Assembly: GCF_025398155.2 (NCBI RefSeq)
Contig: NZ_CP104562.2
Coordinates: 3,658,001-3,722,000 of the forward strand
Source: Roseateles amylovorans
GTDB taxonomy: Bacteria > Pseudomonadota > Gammaproteobacteria > Burkholderiales > Burkholderiaceae_C
Direction: 5' to 3'
DNA: 64,000 nucleotides
Positions 51,728-62,936 of this stretch are shown here, piece by piece (position 1 is the stretch's first letter; every line of letters begins with the position of its first letter). Both the position numbers and the translations under genes were made by a program. The notes beneath the pieces were generated by a model, which was not told the DNA's origin, did no database searches, and saw only the letters and a list, made by a program, of their open reading frames with translations.

Positions 51728-54378
51728 GGCGCCGCTCCTTCCCAATCGTCGCGACGGCACAGCCCACGCATTTCACAGTAGTCACAGGCCACGCCTTCGC
51801 CCAGGGCGGGCAGAGGATCGCCGCGGCGGATCGCCATCAGGTCCTCACCCAGGCCGTCGAGCATCACGCTGGCCGTCGTTTCGACGTCCTCATGCTCGAT
51901 CGCCACCGGCCCCTTGGCATCGTCCAGCGCGAGGTATTCGGCGCGCACGGGCCGGCCATCCTCCGCGCCCATCAGGACCGCGTAGACGGCCAGCTGGGTG
52001 TCCTCGAGCGGATCGGCCACCTTGTCTTTCAGGCTTTTGACGCTGCCGGTCTTGTAGTCCAGCAACCATCGGCCTTGCGGGCTGTCGTCGACCCGGTCCA
52101 GCCGCCCTCGGAGCGCGAGGCCCGCCAGCGCGGGCTCGACCGGCGCCCAGGGATGTACCACGCGGTCCAGTTCACCCGCAGCGAACTGCTGACCCTTCGA
52201 CTCCTGCTCGGCCAGCCACAGCAGGTAGGTCGGCGCAAAGCGGGCAAAGCTCGCGGAGAACGGCAGGAATTCGGCGGCCGACAGGCCCAGTGCCTGCATC
52301 TGCGCCTCCCCGGCGCGGGCCAACCGGGCGGGGTCGTCCAGCTCGGGGTCGATGCCCTCCAATCGCTCCCGATGGAACTGGTGCAGGACCTCATGCAGCC
52401 AGGTGCCGTAGTCGCGCTTGTCGGCCTGCACCTCCAGCTCGGACGATTCACGCAAGCCCAGCAGCACACGGGCGAAGAACTGATACGGGCACTGACGCAG
52501 CGATTCGACCGCGCTGGCACTGAGCGCCCGCGGCAGCCGCCCCTGCGCCTGTGCCTGGGCACGGGTGTGGGTCTGCACCGGCACGGCGACCTCGATGCGG
52601 GGATCGTGCCAGAGCGGCAAGCGGCCGTGACCGCCGTTCTGCAGAGCCAGATCCAGTCGTTCCAGCAGCGGACTGGCGGCCAGCGGCTCGCTGCCGTGAT
52701 GACCGCAACGCAACAGGGTCAGCGCCGGGGCCCGCAGCAGCTGGGCAAACTGCCAGGCGATGGCGCTGCGTTTGTCCTCGACCGTGGGCAGCCCGAGCTG
52801 CCGGGCCAGGCTGTCTCCGATCAGCACGGGACCGGGCGGGACCGGGCCGAGCGTCGCGGCATCCGCGCCCGGCAGCACCACCGCGCCGAAGGGCCGCAGC
52901 ATGGCGCGCGCCAGCGGGGTGATCATCACCTGCAGCTCACCCTGCAGCGGCGGTACGTACTGCGCCGCCTCCAGTGTGGCCGACACCCAGGCCACGAACT
53001 CCGACGCACTCAATTGCGAATCCCGCCAGACCGCCTCGTGCGCCGAGCCCGGCCACGGCGAGCGACGCAGCCAGAGCGCATCCAGCAGTTGCGGGCCGCC
53101 GGCGGGCTGACGATCGAGTTGTTCATCGGCGCCGAGCTGATCCAGCACTTCGGCCAACGCCTTGAGCCAGTCCTCCAGACTGCGGGCGGTGCCGGCCTGC
53201 AAGGGCTGCAAGGCCTCGCGGGACGAGGTCCACAACCGTGCGCTGCCCGGCGTGAGGCGCTCCGGATGGACGGCCTGCGGCGACGACCATCCGCGATTCC
53301 TGCATCGGCTCTCCAAGGCCGACAAGGCCCCGCCGCCCGCGCGCTCGCGCAGCGAGGCTGCCAGCGGCGTCTTCAGCCAGGCCAGCCATTCATCGACGGT
53401 CGCCTCGCGCCGCGTGGCCCGCAGCATTGCCATCAATTGCGCCGCGGGCGCGGTGGTGGCGAGCGTCCAGCCGGTTTCGTCGGCGATGCCCACGGCCTGG
53501 CGCTCCAGCAATGCACGCACCCGGCGGATCAACACCCGGTCCTGCGCAATCAGCGCCACCGGCGCCCGGCCGGCGCGCAGATGGTCCAGCACCGACGCGG
53601 CGCTGCATTGCGCCAGGTCTTCGAAGTCATCGCAGACCGTCTGCTCCAGCCGGGCCTGCGGCGGCGCATCGGCAAACACCGCGTCCAGCGACAGGTCGGC
53701 ATTCAGGCGCAGACAGGGCACGCCGGCGGCGGCCGCCTCGCACAGCAAGGCATCCGCCAGCGCATCCGGACCGCCAGACTGCAGGTGCAGCCAGGCGCTG
53801 GGGCGCAATTGGAACAAGGCATCGGTGGCCGGCTCGCGGGGATCGGCCGCCGCCCATTCGATGGCCACCATCAGCAAGGCGCGCTCCAGATGACCGGCGC
53901 CGCTCTGGGCTGCCACCGTCTGGCGGGCCAGCGCCCAGAACTCAAGCCGTGCCTGCGGCGACCGAAGCTGAGCAGCGCGGGCCAAGGCATGAGCGGCTTC
54001 GACCAGACGCTGCAGGGCCGCCTCGAACGCACGCGGATCTTCCTGCCGCAGCGCCTGCGCCCAACTTTGCTCGCGCAGCAACGCCCAGGCGGCCAGCGCA
54101 TCGATTGCGGCATCAAAACTCAATTGCTGCGCCTGCGGCAGCGGGCTGGGGCCGAGGGCGGAGGCCAGACTGTGGGTGGTCTCGATCCGGGGTTGCCAGC
54201 GTGACAGCTTCATCCAGGCGCGCCGGGCAGGCGCCAGATGTTGCGCAAAGGGCAGCAGCAGCACCGCATCCCGGGGGGAAAGTTCCTGGGATTCCAGCCA
54301 GGCGGCGGCCCGCTGCGCCAGCCGGTCCCAGAAGGCCGCGCTCTCGGGGGCGGCATCCAGCGGGAAATCAGGCGTCAT
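51724..54378 (-). CDS. AddB-like PD-(D/E)XK nuclease subunit
   Basis: The 884-residue protein has a degenerate helicase-like N-terminal region and a C-terminal RecB-type nuclease domain with GRLDRVDD and [10 protein letters not shown]. Cysteines in LRQCPYQFF (about residue 630) and [10 protein letters not shown] (about 863-872) form the four-cysteine pattern of the AddB iron-sulfur cluster. It is the first gene of the pair, with the AddA-like helicase overlapping its end. Divergent from trxA. Confidence 0.88.
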   Translation of the reverse strand: MTPDFPLDAAPESAAFWDRLAQRAAAWLESQELSPRDAVLLLPFAQHLAPARRAWMKLSRWQPRIETTHSLASALGPSPLPQAQQLSFDAAIDALAAWALLREQSWAQALRQEDPRAFEAALQRLVEAAHALARAAQLRSPQARLEFWALARQTVAAQSGAGHLERALLMVAIEWAAADPREPATDALFQLRPSAWLHLQSGGPDALADALLCEAAAAGVPCLRLNADLSLDAVFADAPPQARLEQTVCDDFEDLAQCSAASVLDHLRAGRAPVALIAQDRVLIRRVRALLERQAVGIADETGWTLATTAPAAQLMAMLRATRREATVDEWLAWLKTPLAASLRERAGGGALSALESRCRNRGWSSPQAVHPERLTPGSARLWTSSREALQPLQAGTARSLEDWLKALAEVLDQLGADEQLDRQPAGGPQLLDALWLRRSPWPGSAHEAVWRDSQLSASEFVAWVSATLEAAQYVPPLQGELQVMITPLARAMLRPFGAVVLPGADAATLGPVPPGPVLIGDSLARQLGLPTVEDKRSAIAWQFAQLLRAPALTLLRCGHHGSEPLAASPLLERLDLALQNGGHGRLPLWHDPRIEVAVPVQTHTRAQAQAQGRLPRALSASAVESLRQCPYQFFARVLLGLRESSELEVQADKRDYGTWLHEVLHQFHRERLEGIDPELDDPARLARAGEAQMQALGLSAAEFLPFSASFARFAPTYLLWLAEQESKGQQFAAGELDRVVHPWAPVEPALAGLALRGRLDRVDDSPQGRWLLDYKTGSVKSLKDKVADPLEDTQLAVYAVLMGAEDGRPVRAEYLALDDAKGPVAIEHEDVETTASVMLDGLGEDLMAIRRGDPLPALGEGVACDYCEMRGLCRRDDWEGAAP

Positions 54379-54605
54379 GGGCGGTTCGGCACGGTGCGGC
54401 GGGTGGGATCACAAAAAGGCGCGGGCACAGCCCCCTTGACTTCCATCGGGGCACCCGCAACTGCGGCGAGTGCCTACTCGACATGAGGGCTCTGGGCTTG
54501 TGTAAGAATCATTGTGCCTTGATCCCTGACGCCTTCGCGCGGCGGGATTGTCGAGCGGGCCGCACCCAGCCGACCCAGCAGGGACTTCAAGCAAGGACCC
54601 CATAC

Positions 54606-54935
54606 ATGAGCAGCGAACAGATCAAACACATCTCCGACGCGTCCTTCGAGGCCGATGTCATCCAAGCCGACAAGCCCGTTCTGGTCGACTACTGGGCCGA
54701 ATGGTGCGGGCCCTGCAAGATGATTGCCCCCATCCTGGACGAAGTGGCCAAGGACTACGGCGACCGCCTGCAGATCGCCAAGCTCAACGTGGACGACAAC
54801 CGCGAAGTGCCCGCCAAGTTCGGCATCCGCGGCATTCCGACGCTGATGCTCTTCAAGGGCGGACAGCTCGCCGCCACCAAGGTGGGCGCCTTGTCCAAAG
54901 CCCAGTTGACGTCCTTCCTGGACGCCCACCTATAA
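54606..54935 (+). CDS. trxA: Thioredoxin 1
   Basis: The 109-residue protein has the WCGPCK active site (Cys34 and Cys37) and the cis-proline in [11 protein letters not shown]. It reduces protein disulfides using electrons from thioredoxin reductase. As in other proteobacteria it is directly upstream of rho. Its TAA stop is part of the -10 box of the rho promoter. Confidence 0.97.
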   Translation: MSSEQIKHISDASFEADVIQADKPVLVDYWAEWCGPCKMIAPILDEVAKDYGDRLQIAKLNVDDNREVPAKFGIRGIPTLMLFKGGQLAATKVGALSKAQLTSFLDAHL

Positions 54936-54936
54936 T
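54906..54936 (+). promoter_or_regulatory. Predicted rho promoter overlapping the trxA stop
   Basis: TTGACG at 54906-54911 and TATAAT at 54931-54936 are separated by 19 bases and lie over the last codons and stop of trxA. The -10 matches the consensus fully; the spacer is slightly long. Transcription would start near 54943. Confidence 0.6.
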
Positions 54937-55328
54937 CTCTCCAATTCGTCGGGGCCGAGCGGCCTCGACGAACTTTTGCCAACACGCCCTCCTGGGCCGG
55001 CTCAAGACCGCAAAGCGCCTCGCGCAATTCGGCGGACAGCCCCTCAGGTGAGCGCGTGGACTCGGCGCCCAAGCTCCCGCATTACTTTTTTTGCCGCTGG
55101 TCGCGGCACGCAGTGCCCCAAAGGACTGCTCAAGCGACCCGCAAGGTTTCATTCCTTGCCGCCGCGTGACGCGAAGTCGGAGCAATCCTTCTCTCTCGCA
55201 TGCGACCGGACGGCCCGTCCCCCTGAACCGATGGGGACGCGACAAGCGATGCGCGACGCCTGGGGTTCGCCGTTGTTTGTGTCCCTGGCCTTGGCAGGCT
55301 CTGGACGACAGACCACCGGGTTCAACCC
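54936..55328 (+). other. rho leader region
   Basis: This 393-base gene-free stretch between trxA and rho contains a strong hairpin at 54945-54972, a T-run at 55085-55092, and no credible ORF. Long leaders upstream of rho are known in other proteobacteria, where Rho regulates its own synthesis by terminating in the leader. The same may apply here. Confidence 0.6.
54945..54977 (+). terminator. Hairpin after trxA (terminator or leader attenuator)
   Basis: TTCGTCGGGGCC pairs with GGCCTCGACGAA across a GAGC loop (12 pairs, one G-T), then CTTTT. It terminates trxA transcripts, and would lie at the very 5' end of transcripts from the predicted rho promoter. Confidence 0.8.
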
Positions 55329-56591
<1,263 letters not shown>

Positions 56592-56661
56592 GACCCGTCT
56601 CAGGCGCACGGCACCGGTACCCGGGCAGAAGACGCCCGCCGATGCCAACGCAGGACTTCAC

Positions 56662-56687
56662 GAAGCCGCCCCTCGGGGCGGCTTCTT
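56662..56687 (+). terminator. Intrinsic terminator of rho
   Basis: GAAGCCGCCCC and GGGGCGGCTTC form an 11-base inverted repeat with a minimal loop, followed by TTCATTT. Confidence 0.82.
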
Positions 56688-56702
56688 CATTTGGTGCGGG
56701 CA

Positions 56703-56732
56703 TTGGGGGTGGCGAGGCTTTTCAGCTATACT
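56703..56732 (+). promoter_or_regulatory. Predicted sigma-70 promoter of rpmE
   Basis: A TATACT -10 box at 56727-56732 has a poor TTGGGG -35 box 18 bases upstream. The start would be near 56739, about 70 bases before rpmE. Confidence 0.5.
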
Positions 56733-56806
56733 CCGCGTTTTTCCGCTGTCGATAAGTGCACTGCACGGTGTGGTGTGGCTGGCGGCATTGCAGCGAGGCT
56801 CCCAAA

Positions 56807-57073
56807 ATGGCTAAAGAAGGCATTCACCCCAACTACCGTGACGTCGCTTTTGTCGACCTGTCCAACGGTTTCCAATTCGTGACCCGCTCGACGGTTCAGA
56901 CCCGTGACACCATCAAGCTGGACGATGGTCGCGAGCTGCCGCTGGTGAAGCTGGAAACTTCCAGCGAATCGCACCCGTTCTACACCGGCACCCAGAAGAG
57001 CATCGACAGCCTGGGCGGTCGCGTCGAGAAGTTCCGCAACAAGTTCTCGCGCCTGGTCCCCAACAAGAAGTAA
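56807..57073 (+). CDS. rpmE: 50S ribosomal protein L31, type B
   Basis: The 88-residue protein starts [20 protein letters not shown] and contains [22 protein letters not shown]. It lacks the CxxC zinc ligands of type A L31, so it is the zinc-independent type B form. It follows rho by 215 bases with its own promoter and terminator. Confidence 0.95.
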   Translation: MAKEGIHPNYRDVAFVDLSNGFQFVTRSTVQTRDTIKLDDGRELPLVKLETSSESHPFYTGTQKSIDSLGGRVEKFRNKFSRLVPNKK

Positions 57074-57375
57074 TCGGGCACCGCCGACAGGCGGCGCGGC
57101 AAATACTCAGGCGGCACCCACGGAGTTCCCTCCGCTGCCGACCCGATCACAAGCTCCGCGCCCCTCGAACGCCATCCGACAAAGGCAGCCTCTCCGGCTG
57201 CCTTTTTTCTTGTCCGCAGCGCCCCCACGCACGGGCCACAGCAGCCAGCTTGGCCCACCTGGCCTGCGTCGGCACAGCGACCCCAGCCGCAGCGACGGCG
57301 CTGCTTTACATCGGCAGCCCCAAGCTGCGGCATGATGCGCTCCGGCATCCCACAACGACAACGAGACAGACGCGA
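57074..57375. other. Gene-free spacer with rpmE terminator
   Basis: Apart from the terminator at 57182-57207, nothing recognisable is seen in these 302 bases. The frame of the next gene is open through its second half but shows no family-like sequence. Confidence 0.5.
57182..57207 (+). terminator. Intrinsic terminator of rpmE
   Basis: AAGGCAGCC pairs with GGCTGCCTT over a TCTCC loop, with a T-run after the stem. Confidence 0.88.
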
Positions 57376-59025
57376 ATGAATCTGCCCACCCCGGCCGTCG
57401 TGGCCGAGCGAAGCGCCCATCCGATCCCGCGCTGGGCTTTGCTGCTCCTGTGCGCCGCCTATGTGCTGCCCGGTCTGTTCGGCCGCGACCCCTGGCGCAA
57501 TGCGGACCTCACCGCCTTCGGCTACATGGCGAGCATCGCGCAGGGCCATGCGCCCTGGCTGCAGCCCGCCATCGCCGGGTTGCCTGCGGAAGGCGGCCTG
57601 CTGCCCTATTGGATCGGCGGCCTGTTCATCAAGCTGCTCCCATTCCTCGAGCCGTCGCTGGCGGCCCGGATTCCCTTCGGCCTGATGCTGGCCGCCGTCC
57701 TGGCGCTGGTCTGGTACAGCTGCCTGCATCTGGCCCGCACCGAAGCCGCGCAGCCGGTGGCTTTTGCCTTCGGTGGCGAGGCCCACGCGGTTGATTACGC
57801 CCGCGCCATGGCCGACGGCAGTCTGCTGGCCCTGATCGCCAGCCTGGGCCTGCTGCGCCTGGGGCACGAGACCACGCCCGAAATCCTGCAGCTGCTGGGC
57901 ATCACCCTGTTCGTCTACGGCTTGGCAGCCGTGCCGTTCCGGCGATGGAAGTCCCGACTGGCGCTGCTGCTCTCGCTCACCGTGCTGGCCACCAGCGGAG
58001 CACCCGCGGTGGCGCTGGCGCTGGCCGTGGGCGCGTTGTGGCTCACCCACCGGTCCGTCTACGACGAAGCCCGCCAACTGCTGCCGTGGCTGCTCGGGGC
58101 GATGGTGCTGGCCACGCTGGCGGCCTGGCCGATGCATGGCTGGGCCTGGCGCATTCACGCCAATGGCCGCAGCCCGCTGGAATGGCTGCGTCTGGTCGGA
58201 TGGTTCTGCTGGCCCGCCTGGCCGCTGGCGCTGTGGTCGATGTGGCGCTGGCGCGCACATCTGCAACGTCGCCATCTGTCGGTGCCGGCGCTGGCGGCGG
58301 CGGTGCCGTTGCTGTGCAGCCTGCTGATGAATGCGGACGAGCGCGCCCTGCTGCTCGCCCTGCCCCCGCTTGCGGTGCTGGCCAGCTTCGCATTGCCAAC
58401 CTTCCAACGCAGCGCCAGCGCGCTGCTGGATTGGTTCTCGGTCTTCTTCTTCAGCGCGGGTGCGATCTTCCTCTGGCTCTACTACAGCGCGCTGCAGCTC
58501 GGCTGGCCGGCGAAGTTCCTGGCCAACGTGCGCCGGCTGGCGCAGGGCTATGAGCCTGATTTTGGGTGGCTGACCTTCGTGCTGGCCACCTTGGGCACCC
58601 TGGCCTGGATCTGGCTGGTGCGCTGGCGCACAACCCGCCATCGGCATGCGATCTGGAAGAGTCTGGCGCTGCCGGCCGGCGGGGTGGCCCTGGCCTGGCT
58701 GCTGGCCATGACGCTGGGCCTGCATCCGCTCAATTACGCCCGCAGCAACAAACCGCTGGTGGAGCGCATCGGCGCCCGTCTGCCCGCGGAGGTGGATTGC
58801 ATCGCCGCGCCGGGTTTGCCTCTGCATGTGCTGGCTGCGCTGGAGTTCCAAGGCGGCTGGACGGTTCAGGCGACCCAACCGCTGGATCGCAGCGCCTGCA
58901 GCTTCGGCCTGATCAGCCAGGGCGACGCTGCGGCGGCCCCACCGGCGGGCTGGCAGGCCGTCGCGGTGGTGCGCCGCCCGACCGAGCGCACCGGCAGCTA
59001 TGTGGTGCTGCACCGGCTACGATGA
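57376..59025 (+). CDS. Glycosyltransferase family 39-like membrane protein
   Basis: The 549-residue protein has about 11-12 membrane helices. After the first helix it has LFGRDPWRNADLTAFGYMAS, the loop position where ArnT/PMT-type transferases carry catalytic acidic residues. A C-terminal periplasmic-like domain follows the last helix (VDCIAAPGLPLHVLAALEFQ). Family members transfer sugars from polyprenyl-phosphate carriers to lipid A, proteins or glycans. The acceptor is unknown. The start at 57376 gives a plausible membrane-protein start; an earlier frame start at 57250 is less likely. Confidence 0.78.
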   Translation: MNLPTPAVVAERSAHPIPRWALLLLCAAYVLPGLFGRDPWRNADLTAFGYMASIAQGHAPWLQPAIAGLPAEGGLLPYWIGGLFIKLLPFLEPSLAARIPFGLMLAAVLALVWYSCLHLARTEAAQPVAFAFGGEAHAVDYARAMADGSLLALIASLGLLRLGHETTPEILQLLGITLFVYGLAAVPFRRWKSRLALLLSLTVLATSGAPAVALALAVGALWLTHRSVYDEARQLLPWLLGAMVLATLAAWPMHGWAWRIHANGRSPLEWLRLVGWFCWPAWPLALWSMWRWRAHLQRRHLSVPALAAAVPLLCSLLMNADERALLLALPPLAVLASFALPTFQRSASALLDWFSVFFFSAGAIFLWLYYSALQLGWPAKFLANVRRLAQGYEPDFGWLTFVLATLGTLAWIWLVRWRTTRHRHAIWKSLALPAGGVALAWLLAMTLGLHPLNYARSNKPLVERIGARLPAEVDCIAAPGLPLHVLAALEFQGGWTVQATQPLDRSACSFGLISQGDAAAAPPAGWQAVAVVRRPTERTGSYVVLHRLR

Positions 59026-59040
59026 GACGTTGCCAATGAC

Positions 59041-59068
59041 AAACGGCCGCTCCCTCGAGCGGCCGTTT
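59041..59068. terminator. Bidirectional hairpin terminator
   Basis: AAACGGCCGCTC and GAGCGGCCGTTT form a 12-base stem with a CCTC loop between the convergent GT39-like gene and phoR. Confidence 0.85.
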
Positions 59069-59119
59069 GCTTTGGTGCTTGCCGATCAGGCGGCAGTCAT
59101 CGCGATGAAACCGAGTCCC

Positions 59120-60499
59120 TCAACGATCCTCGCCACCGGCCAAGGCCGCCGGCGCAGACTCTTCACCCATGGCGGGCGCATCAGCCAGTCGCACCCGGGC
59201 GGCCGGGAACAGCAGGCGGAACTTCGAGCCCTTGCCCGGTTCGCTTTCGATGCGCAGCTCGCCGCCGTGACGCTGCACCACATGCTTGACGATGGACAGC
59301 CCCAGGCCGGTACCGCCGGTGTCGCGCGCACGGCTGCCGTCCACGCGGTAGAAGCGCTCGGTCAGGCGCGGCAGATGCTCGCGTGCAATGCCGGGACCGT
59401 TGTCGATCACCGCGATCTCCGCCCCGTGGTCCGGCAGCCAGCGCCACTGCAATTCCACACGACCGCCTTCCGGCGTGTAGCGCACCGCATTGCTCATGAG
59501 GTTGGCGATGGCGCTGAGCAGTTCGGTCTCCACGCCCGCCAGCTCCGCATGGGTCTGACGCTCGCAGGCCAGTTCGTGACGACCCGCCGACAGCGCCTGC
59601 GCATCGGCCGCAATGCGCATCAGCAGCGGATCCACCGCCACCCAATGGTCGGCGGAGGGCCTTGGACTGCCCTCCAACTGCGCCAGCGTCAGCAAGTCCC
59701 CCACCAGCGACTGCATGCGGGCGGTCTGCTGCTGCATCAGGAACAGCACCCGCTTGCGCTCGACCTCGGTGAGGTTGAGGCTGGCCATGGTCTCGATGAA
59801 GCCCGAAAGCACCGTCAGCGGCGTGCGGATCTCATGGGACACGTTCGCCACGAAATCCCGCCGCATCGATTCCGAGCGCTCCCGATCGGTCACGTCCAGC
59901 GAGAGCACCAGCTTGCGGCACTCCCCCCCCACGCCGTAGTCGCGCACCAGAACCTGCAGGTGCGCCCGTCCGCGCGCGTTGTGCAGGGCCAGCGGCTGGC
60001 CGAACTGATGCGACTGGAGATAGGAGACAAAGGCCGGGAACCGAACCAGGTTGGTGATGCGCTGCAGCTTGTCGCGTTGCGGATCGAGCTGGAAATGATC
60101 CGCCGCCACGCTGTTGCACCACTGGATGTGATCGTTCTCATCCAGCAGGATCACGCCGTTTGGCGAGGCCTCGATCGCCAGCAGGAATTGCTCCAGTTGC
60201 TGACGCTCACGCTCATAGCGCCGCTCGCGATCGCGCAGGCCGCGCTCCATGCGGTAGGAGAGCTCGCCCCACAGACCGCCGAGCCGAGGCGCATCCTCGG
60301 TCTGGTCGCCCCGCAACCAGACCACCAGCCGGTGCGCCCGCACCGAATCCCACAAGGCCATCAGACCGACGGCCACCCCTGCCCCCAGCGCGGCAGCCAC
60401 CGGGGCCGCCAACATCCAGTGACCAAGGAACCAACCGATCCACCCCCCGATGCCAGCGGTCATCACCAGCATCAGCACCCGCGACAACACCCAGGTCAT
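59120..60499 (-). CDS. phoR: Phosphate regulon sensor histidine kinase
   Basis: The 459-residue kinase has two N-terminal membrane helices (about 5-50), a PAS domain (about 105-205, LLAIEASPNGVILLDENDHI), a HisKA domain with phosphoacceptor His222 in NVSHEIRTPLTV, and the ATPase domain with IANLMSNAVRYTPEGG, VIDNGPGIA and GGTGLGLSIVKHVV. It phosphorylates PhoB when phosphate is low. It is the last gene of the pst-pho cluster, ten bases after phoB. Confidence 0.95.
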   Translation of the reverse strand: MTWVLSRVLMLVMTAGIGGWIGWFLGHWMLAAPVAAALGAGVAVGLMALWDSVRAHRLVVWLRGDQTEDAPRLGGLWGELSYRMERGLRDRERRYERERQQLEQFLLAIEASPNGVILLDENDHIQWCNSVAADHFQLDPQRDKLQRITNLVRFPAFVSYLQSHQFGQPLALHNARGRAHLQVLVRDYGVGGECRKLVLSLDVTDRERSESMRRDFVANVSHEIRTPLTVLSGFIETMASLNLTEVERKRVLFLMQQQTARMQSLVGDLLTLAQLEGSPRPSADHWVAVDPLLMRIAADAQALSAGRHELACERQTHAELAGVETELLSAIANLMSNAVRYTPEGGRVELQWRWLPDHGAEIAVIDNGPGIAREHLPRLTERFYRVDGSRARDTGGTGLGLSIVKHVVQRHGGELRIESEPGKGSKFRLLFPAARVRLADAPAMGEESAPAALAGGEDR

Positions 60500-60509
60500 G
60501 AGCTCGGTC

Positions 60510-61211
60510 TCAGGCGGACAGGGCGCTGCTGTGTTGGGTCAATCGATAGCCGGCGCCACGCACCGTTTCAATCATGCGTTGGCAGCTGACCTTCTCCAGG
60601 GCTTCGCGCAGGCGCTTGACGTGAACATCCACCGTCCGCTCCTCGATGAAGACATGGTCGCCCCAGACGCGGTCCAGCAGCTGCGAGCGGCTGTGCACCC
60701 GTTCCGGATGGGTCATGAAGAAGTGCAGCAGGCGGAACTCGGTCGGACCGAGCTTGACCTCCACCCCCTCGCGGCTGACGCGACGGGTGCCCGGATCCAG
60801 CACCAGGCCGCCCACGTCCACCGCCGAATCCAGCGCCTCCGGCGCCTTGCGGCGGAGCACCGCACGGATGCGGGCCAGCAGCTCGTTGGTGGAGAACGGC
60901 TTGGTCAGGTAGTCGTCCGCGCCGGCGTCGAGGCCGGAGACCTTGTCGGCCTCTTCGGCGCGGGCGGTCAACATGATGATCGGCAGCTCGCGGGTGCGGG
61001 TCGCACCGCGCCATTGACGGGCCAGGCCCAGTCCGGATTGACCGGGCAGCATCCAGTCCAGCACCACCAGGTCCGGCAGCACGCGATCGACTTCCAGTTG
61101 CGCCTGTTCCGCATTCGCGGCCAGGGTCACCTCGAAACCAGCGTGACGCAGGTTGATCGAGATCAGTTCAGCGATCGCGGATTCGTCCTCGACGACCAGG
61201 ATACGGCTCAT
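60510..61211 (-). CDS. phoB: Phosphate regulon response regulator
   Basis: The 233-residue protein has a receiver domain with phosphoacceptor Asp52 in VVLDWMLPGQSG and a C-terminal OmpR/PhoB-type winged helix (LGPTEFRLLHFFMTHPERVH, ERTVDVHVKRLREALE). It activates the Pho regulon. Between phoU and phoR. Confidence 0.96.
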   Translation of the reverse strand: MSRILVVEDESAIAELISINLRHAGFEVTLAANAEQAQLEVDRVLPDLVVLDWMLPGQSGLGLARQWRGATRTRELPIIMLTARAEEADKVSGLDAGADDYLTKPFSTNELLARIRAVLRRKAPEALDSAVDVGGLVLDPGTRRVSREGVEVKLGPTEFRLLHFFMTHPERVHSRSQLLDRVWGDHVFIEERTVDVHVKRLREALEKVSCQRMIETVRGAGYRLTQHSSALSA

Positions 61212-61259
61212 GCGTGAGTCTCCTCTTTGCGTTCTCAGCGTTCAGCGTGCGCGATGGGC

Positions 61260-61967
61260 TCAGCGAACCATGTGCTCGACGGCATCCGGCGTGTTGTGAC
61301 GCACGTCGGTGCCCTTCACCACATAGATGATCACTTCCGCCAGGTTCTTGGCGTGGTCGCCGACCCGCTCGATCGCCTTGGCCACGAACACCAGGTCGAT
61401 GCTGGACGAAATGGTGCGCGGGTCTTCCATCATGTAGGTGATGAGCTTGCGCATCAGGCCGTCGAATTCCTTGTCGATCTGGTCGTCGGCCTTGAGCACT
61501 TCCAGGGCGCGGTCCACATCCAGACGGGCGAAGGCGTCCAGCGCCTTGCGCAGCTGCGCAGTGGCCAGCTCGGCCTCATACGACAGGTCCGACATCGGCA
61601 GACGCAGCCGGCTCGACACGCCGGTGTTGATCAGGCGCTGGACCGTGCGGGCGATGCGCGCGGCCTCATCACCGACGCGCTCCAGGTTCGCAATGGTCTT
61701 GGAAACCGCGATCAGCAGGCGCAGGTCACGTGCGGTCGGCTGGCGGCGGGCGATGATGGTGGACAGATCGCGATCGATCTCCACCTCCATCGCATTGACC
61801 AGCTCCTCCTGCTTGAGCACATGGCTGGCGATGTCGCCGCTGAAGGTGCTCAGCGCCTCCACCGCCTGCGCCACCTGGGATTCCACCAGGCCGCCCATCT
61901 CCAGGACGCGGGTGGAAATGCCGCTCAGTTCGGCATCGAACTGGGTGGAGAGATGTTTGTCTGTCAT
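61260..61967 (-). CDS. phoU: Phosphate signalling complex protein
   Basis: The 235-residue protein has the two three-helix PhoU repeats: residues about 20-100 with EVEIDRDLSTIIARRQPTARDLRL (first repeat metal-binding region) and about 120-220 with DLVFVAKAIERVGDHAKNLAE. It links the Pst transporter to PhoR and represses the regulon when phosphate is plentiful. Confidence 0.96.
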   Translation of the reverse strand: MTDKHLSTQFDAELSGISTRVLEMGGLVESQVAQAVEALSTFSGDIASHVLKQEELVNAMEVEIDRDLSTIIARRQPTARDLRLLIAVSKTIANLERVGDEAARIARTVQRLINTGVSSRLRLPMSDLSYEAELATAQLRKALDAFARLDVDRALEVLKADDQIDKEFDGLMRKLITYMMEDPRTISSSIDLVFVAKAIERVGDHAKNLAEVIIYVVKGTDVRHNTPDAVEHMVR

Positions 61968-62086
61968 GTCAGGTTCTCCGTATGTCGTCGGGGTGCTGCC
62001 GCCATCCCTGCGCCGGTGCGGCGCCTGGGGCGCCTCGGGTCTGGTCCGGCATCGGACGGGCGGCGGCGCCCGTCCCGGTCAGGCGT

Positions 62087-62872
62087 TCAGCCGAACCGTC
62101 CGGTGATGTAGTCCTCGGTGTCCTTGCGCTTAGGCTTCATGAACAGCTCGGCGGTCGGTCCGAATTCAATCAGATCGCCCAGATACATGTAAGCGGTGTA
62201 GTCCGAGCAACGGGCCGCCTGCTGCATGTTGTGGGTGACGATGGCCACGGTGTAGTCGTGCTTGAGCTCATGGATCAGCTCTTCGATCTTGCCGGTGGAG
62301 ATCGGGTCCAGCGCCGAGCAGGGTTCGTCCAGTAGCAGGACTTCCGGCTTGATCGCAATGCCGCGCGCAATGCACAGACGCTGCTGCTGGCCGCCGGAGA
62401 GGCCGGAGCCGCTCTGGTTGAGCTTGTCCTTGACCTCGTTCCACAGCGCGGCCTTCTTCAGGGCCCACTCCACCCGCTCATCCATCTCGGCGCGGGACAG
62501 GGTCTCGAACAGACGCACGCCGAAGGCGATGTTGTCGTAAATGGACATCGGGAACGGCGTCGGCTTCTGGAAGACCATGCCGACCTTGGCACGCACCAGC
62601 GACACATCTTCCTTGCTGGTGAGGATGTCCTCGCCGTCCAGCAGGATCTGGCCTTCGGCGCGTTGCTCGGGATAGAGCTCGAACATGCGGTTGAGCGTGC
62701 GCAGCAGCGTGGACTTGCCGCAGCCCGACGGGCCGATGAAGGCGGTGACCTTGTGCTCGGGGATGTCGAGGTTGATGCTCTTCAGCGCGTGGAAGCTGCC
62801 GTAATAGAAATTCAGGTTGCGCACCGAAAGCTTTGCGCGCTCGGTCACTGGCATATCGACTTTGGCGTCCAT
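62087..62872 (-). CDS. pstB: Phosphate ABC transporter ATP-binding protein
   Basis: The 261-residue ATPase has Walker [10 protein letters not shown], the LSGGQQQR signature, Walker B VLLLDEP and the H-loop VTHN. The start at 62872 has AGGAGG seven bases upstream and gives [20 protein letters not shown]. It energises the PstCA permease. Confidence 0.97.
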   Translation of the reverse strand: MDAKVDMPVTERAKLSVRNLNFYYGSFHALKSINLDIPEHKVTAFIGPSGCGKSTLLRTLNRMFELYPEQRAEGQILLDGEDILTSKEDVSLVRAKVGMVFQKPTPFPMSIYDNIAFGVRLFETLSRAEMDERVEWALKKAALWNEVKDKLNQSGSGLSGGQQQRLCIARGIAIKPEVLLLDEPCSALDPISTGKIEELIHELKHDYTVAIVTHNMQQAARCSDYTAYMYLGDLIEFGPTAELFMKPKRKDTEDYITGRFG

Positions 62873-62936
62873 GGTCGGACCTCCTGGATGTCTTGATTCT
62901 GGTGGACGATGAGGCGTGGCGGGTGAGCCCACCGCC

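Noticed and set aside
61958..61980. CTGTCATGTCAGG near the phoU start, resembling part of a Pho box
   Set aside because: It has no second properly spaced 7-base repeat and lies over the start codon; the true Pho box is expected upstream of pstS, outside the window.
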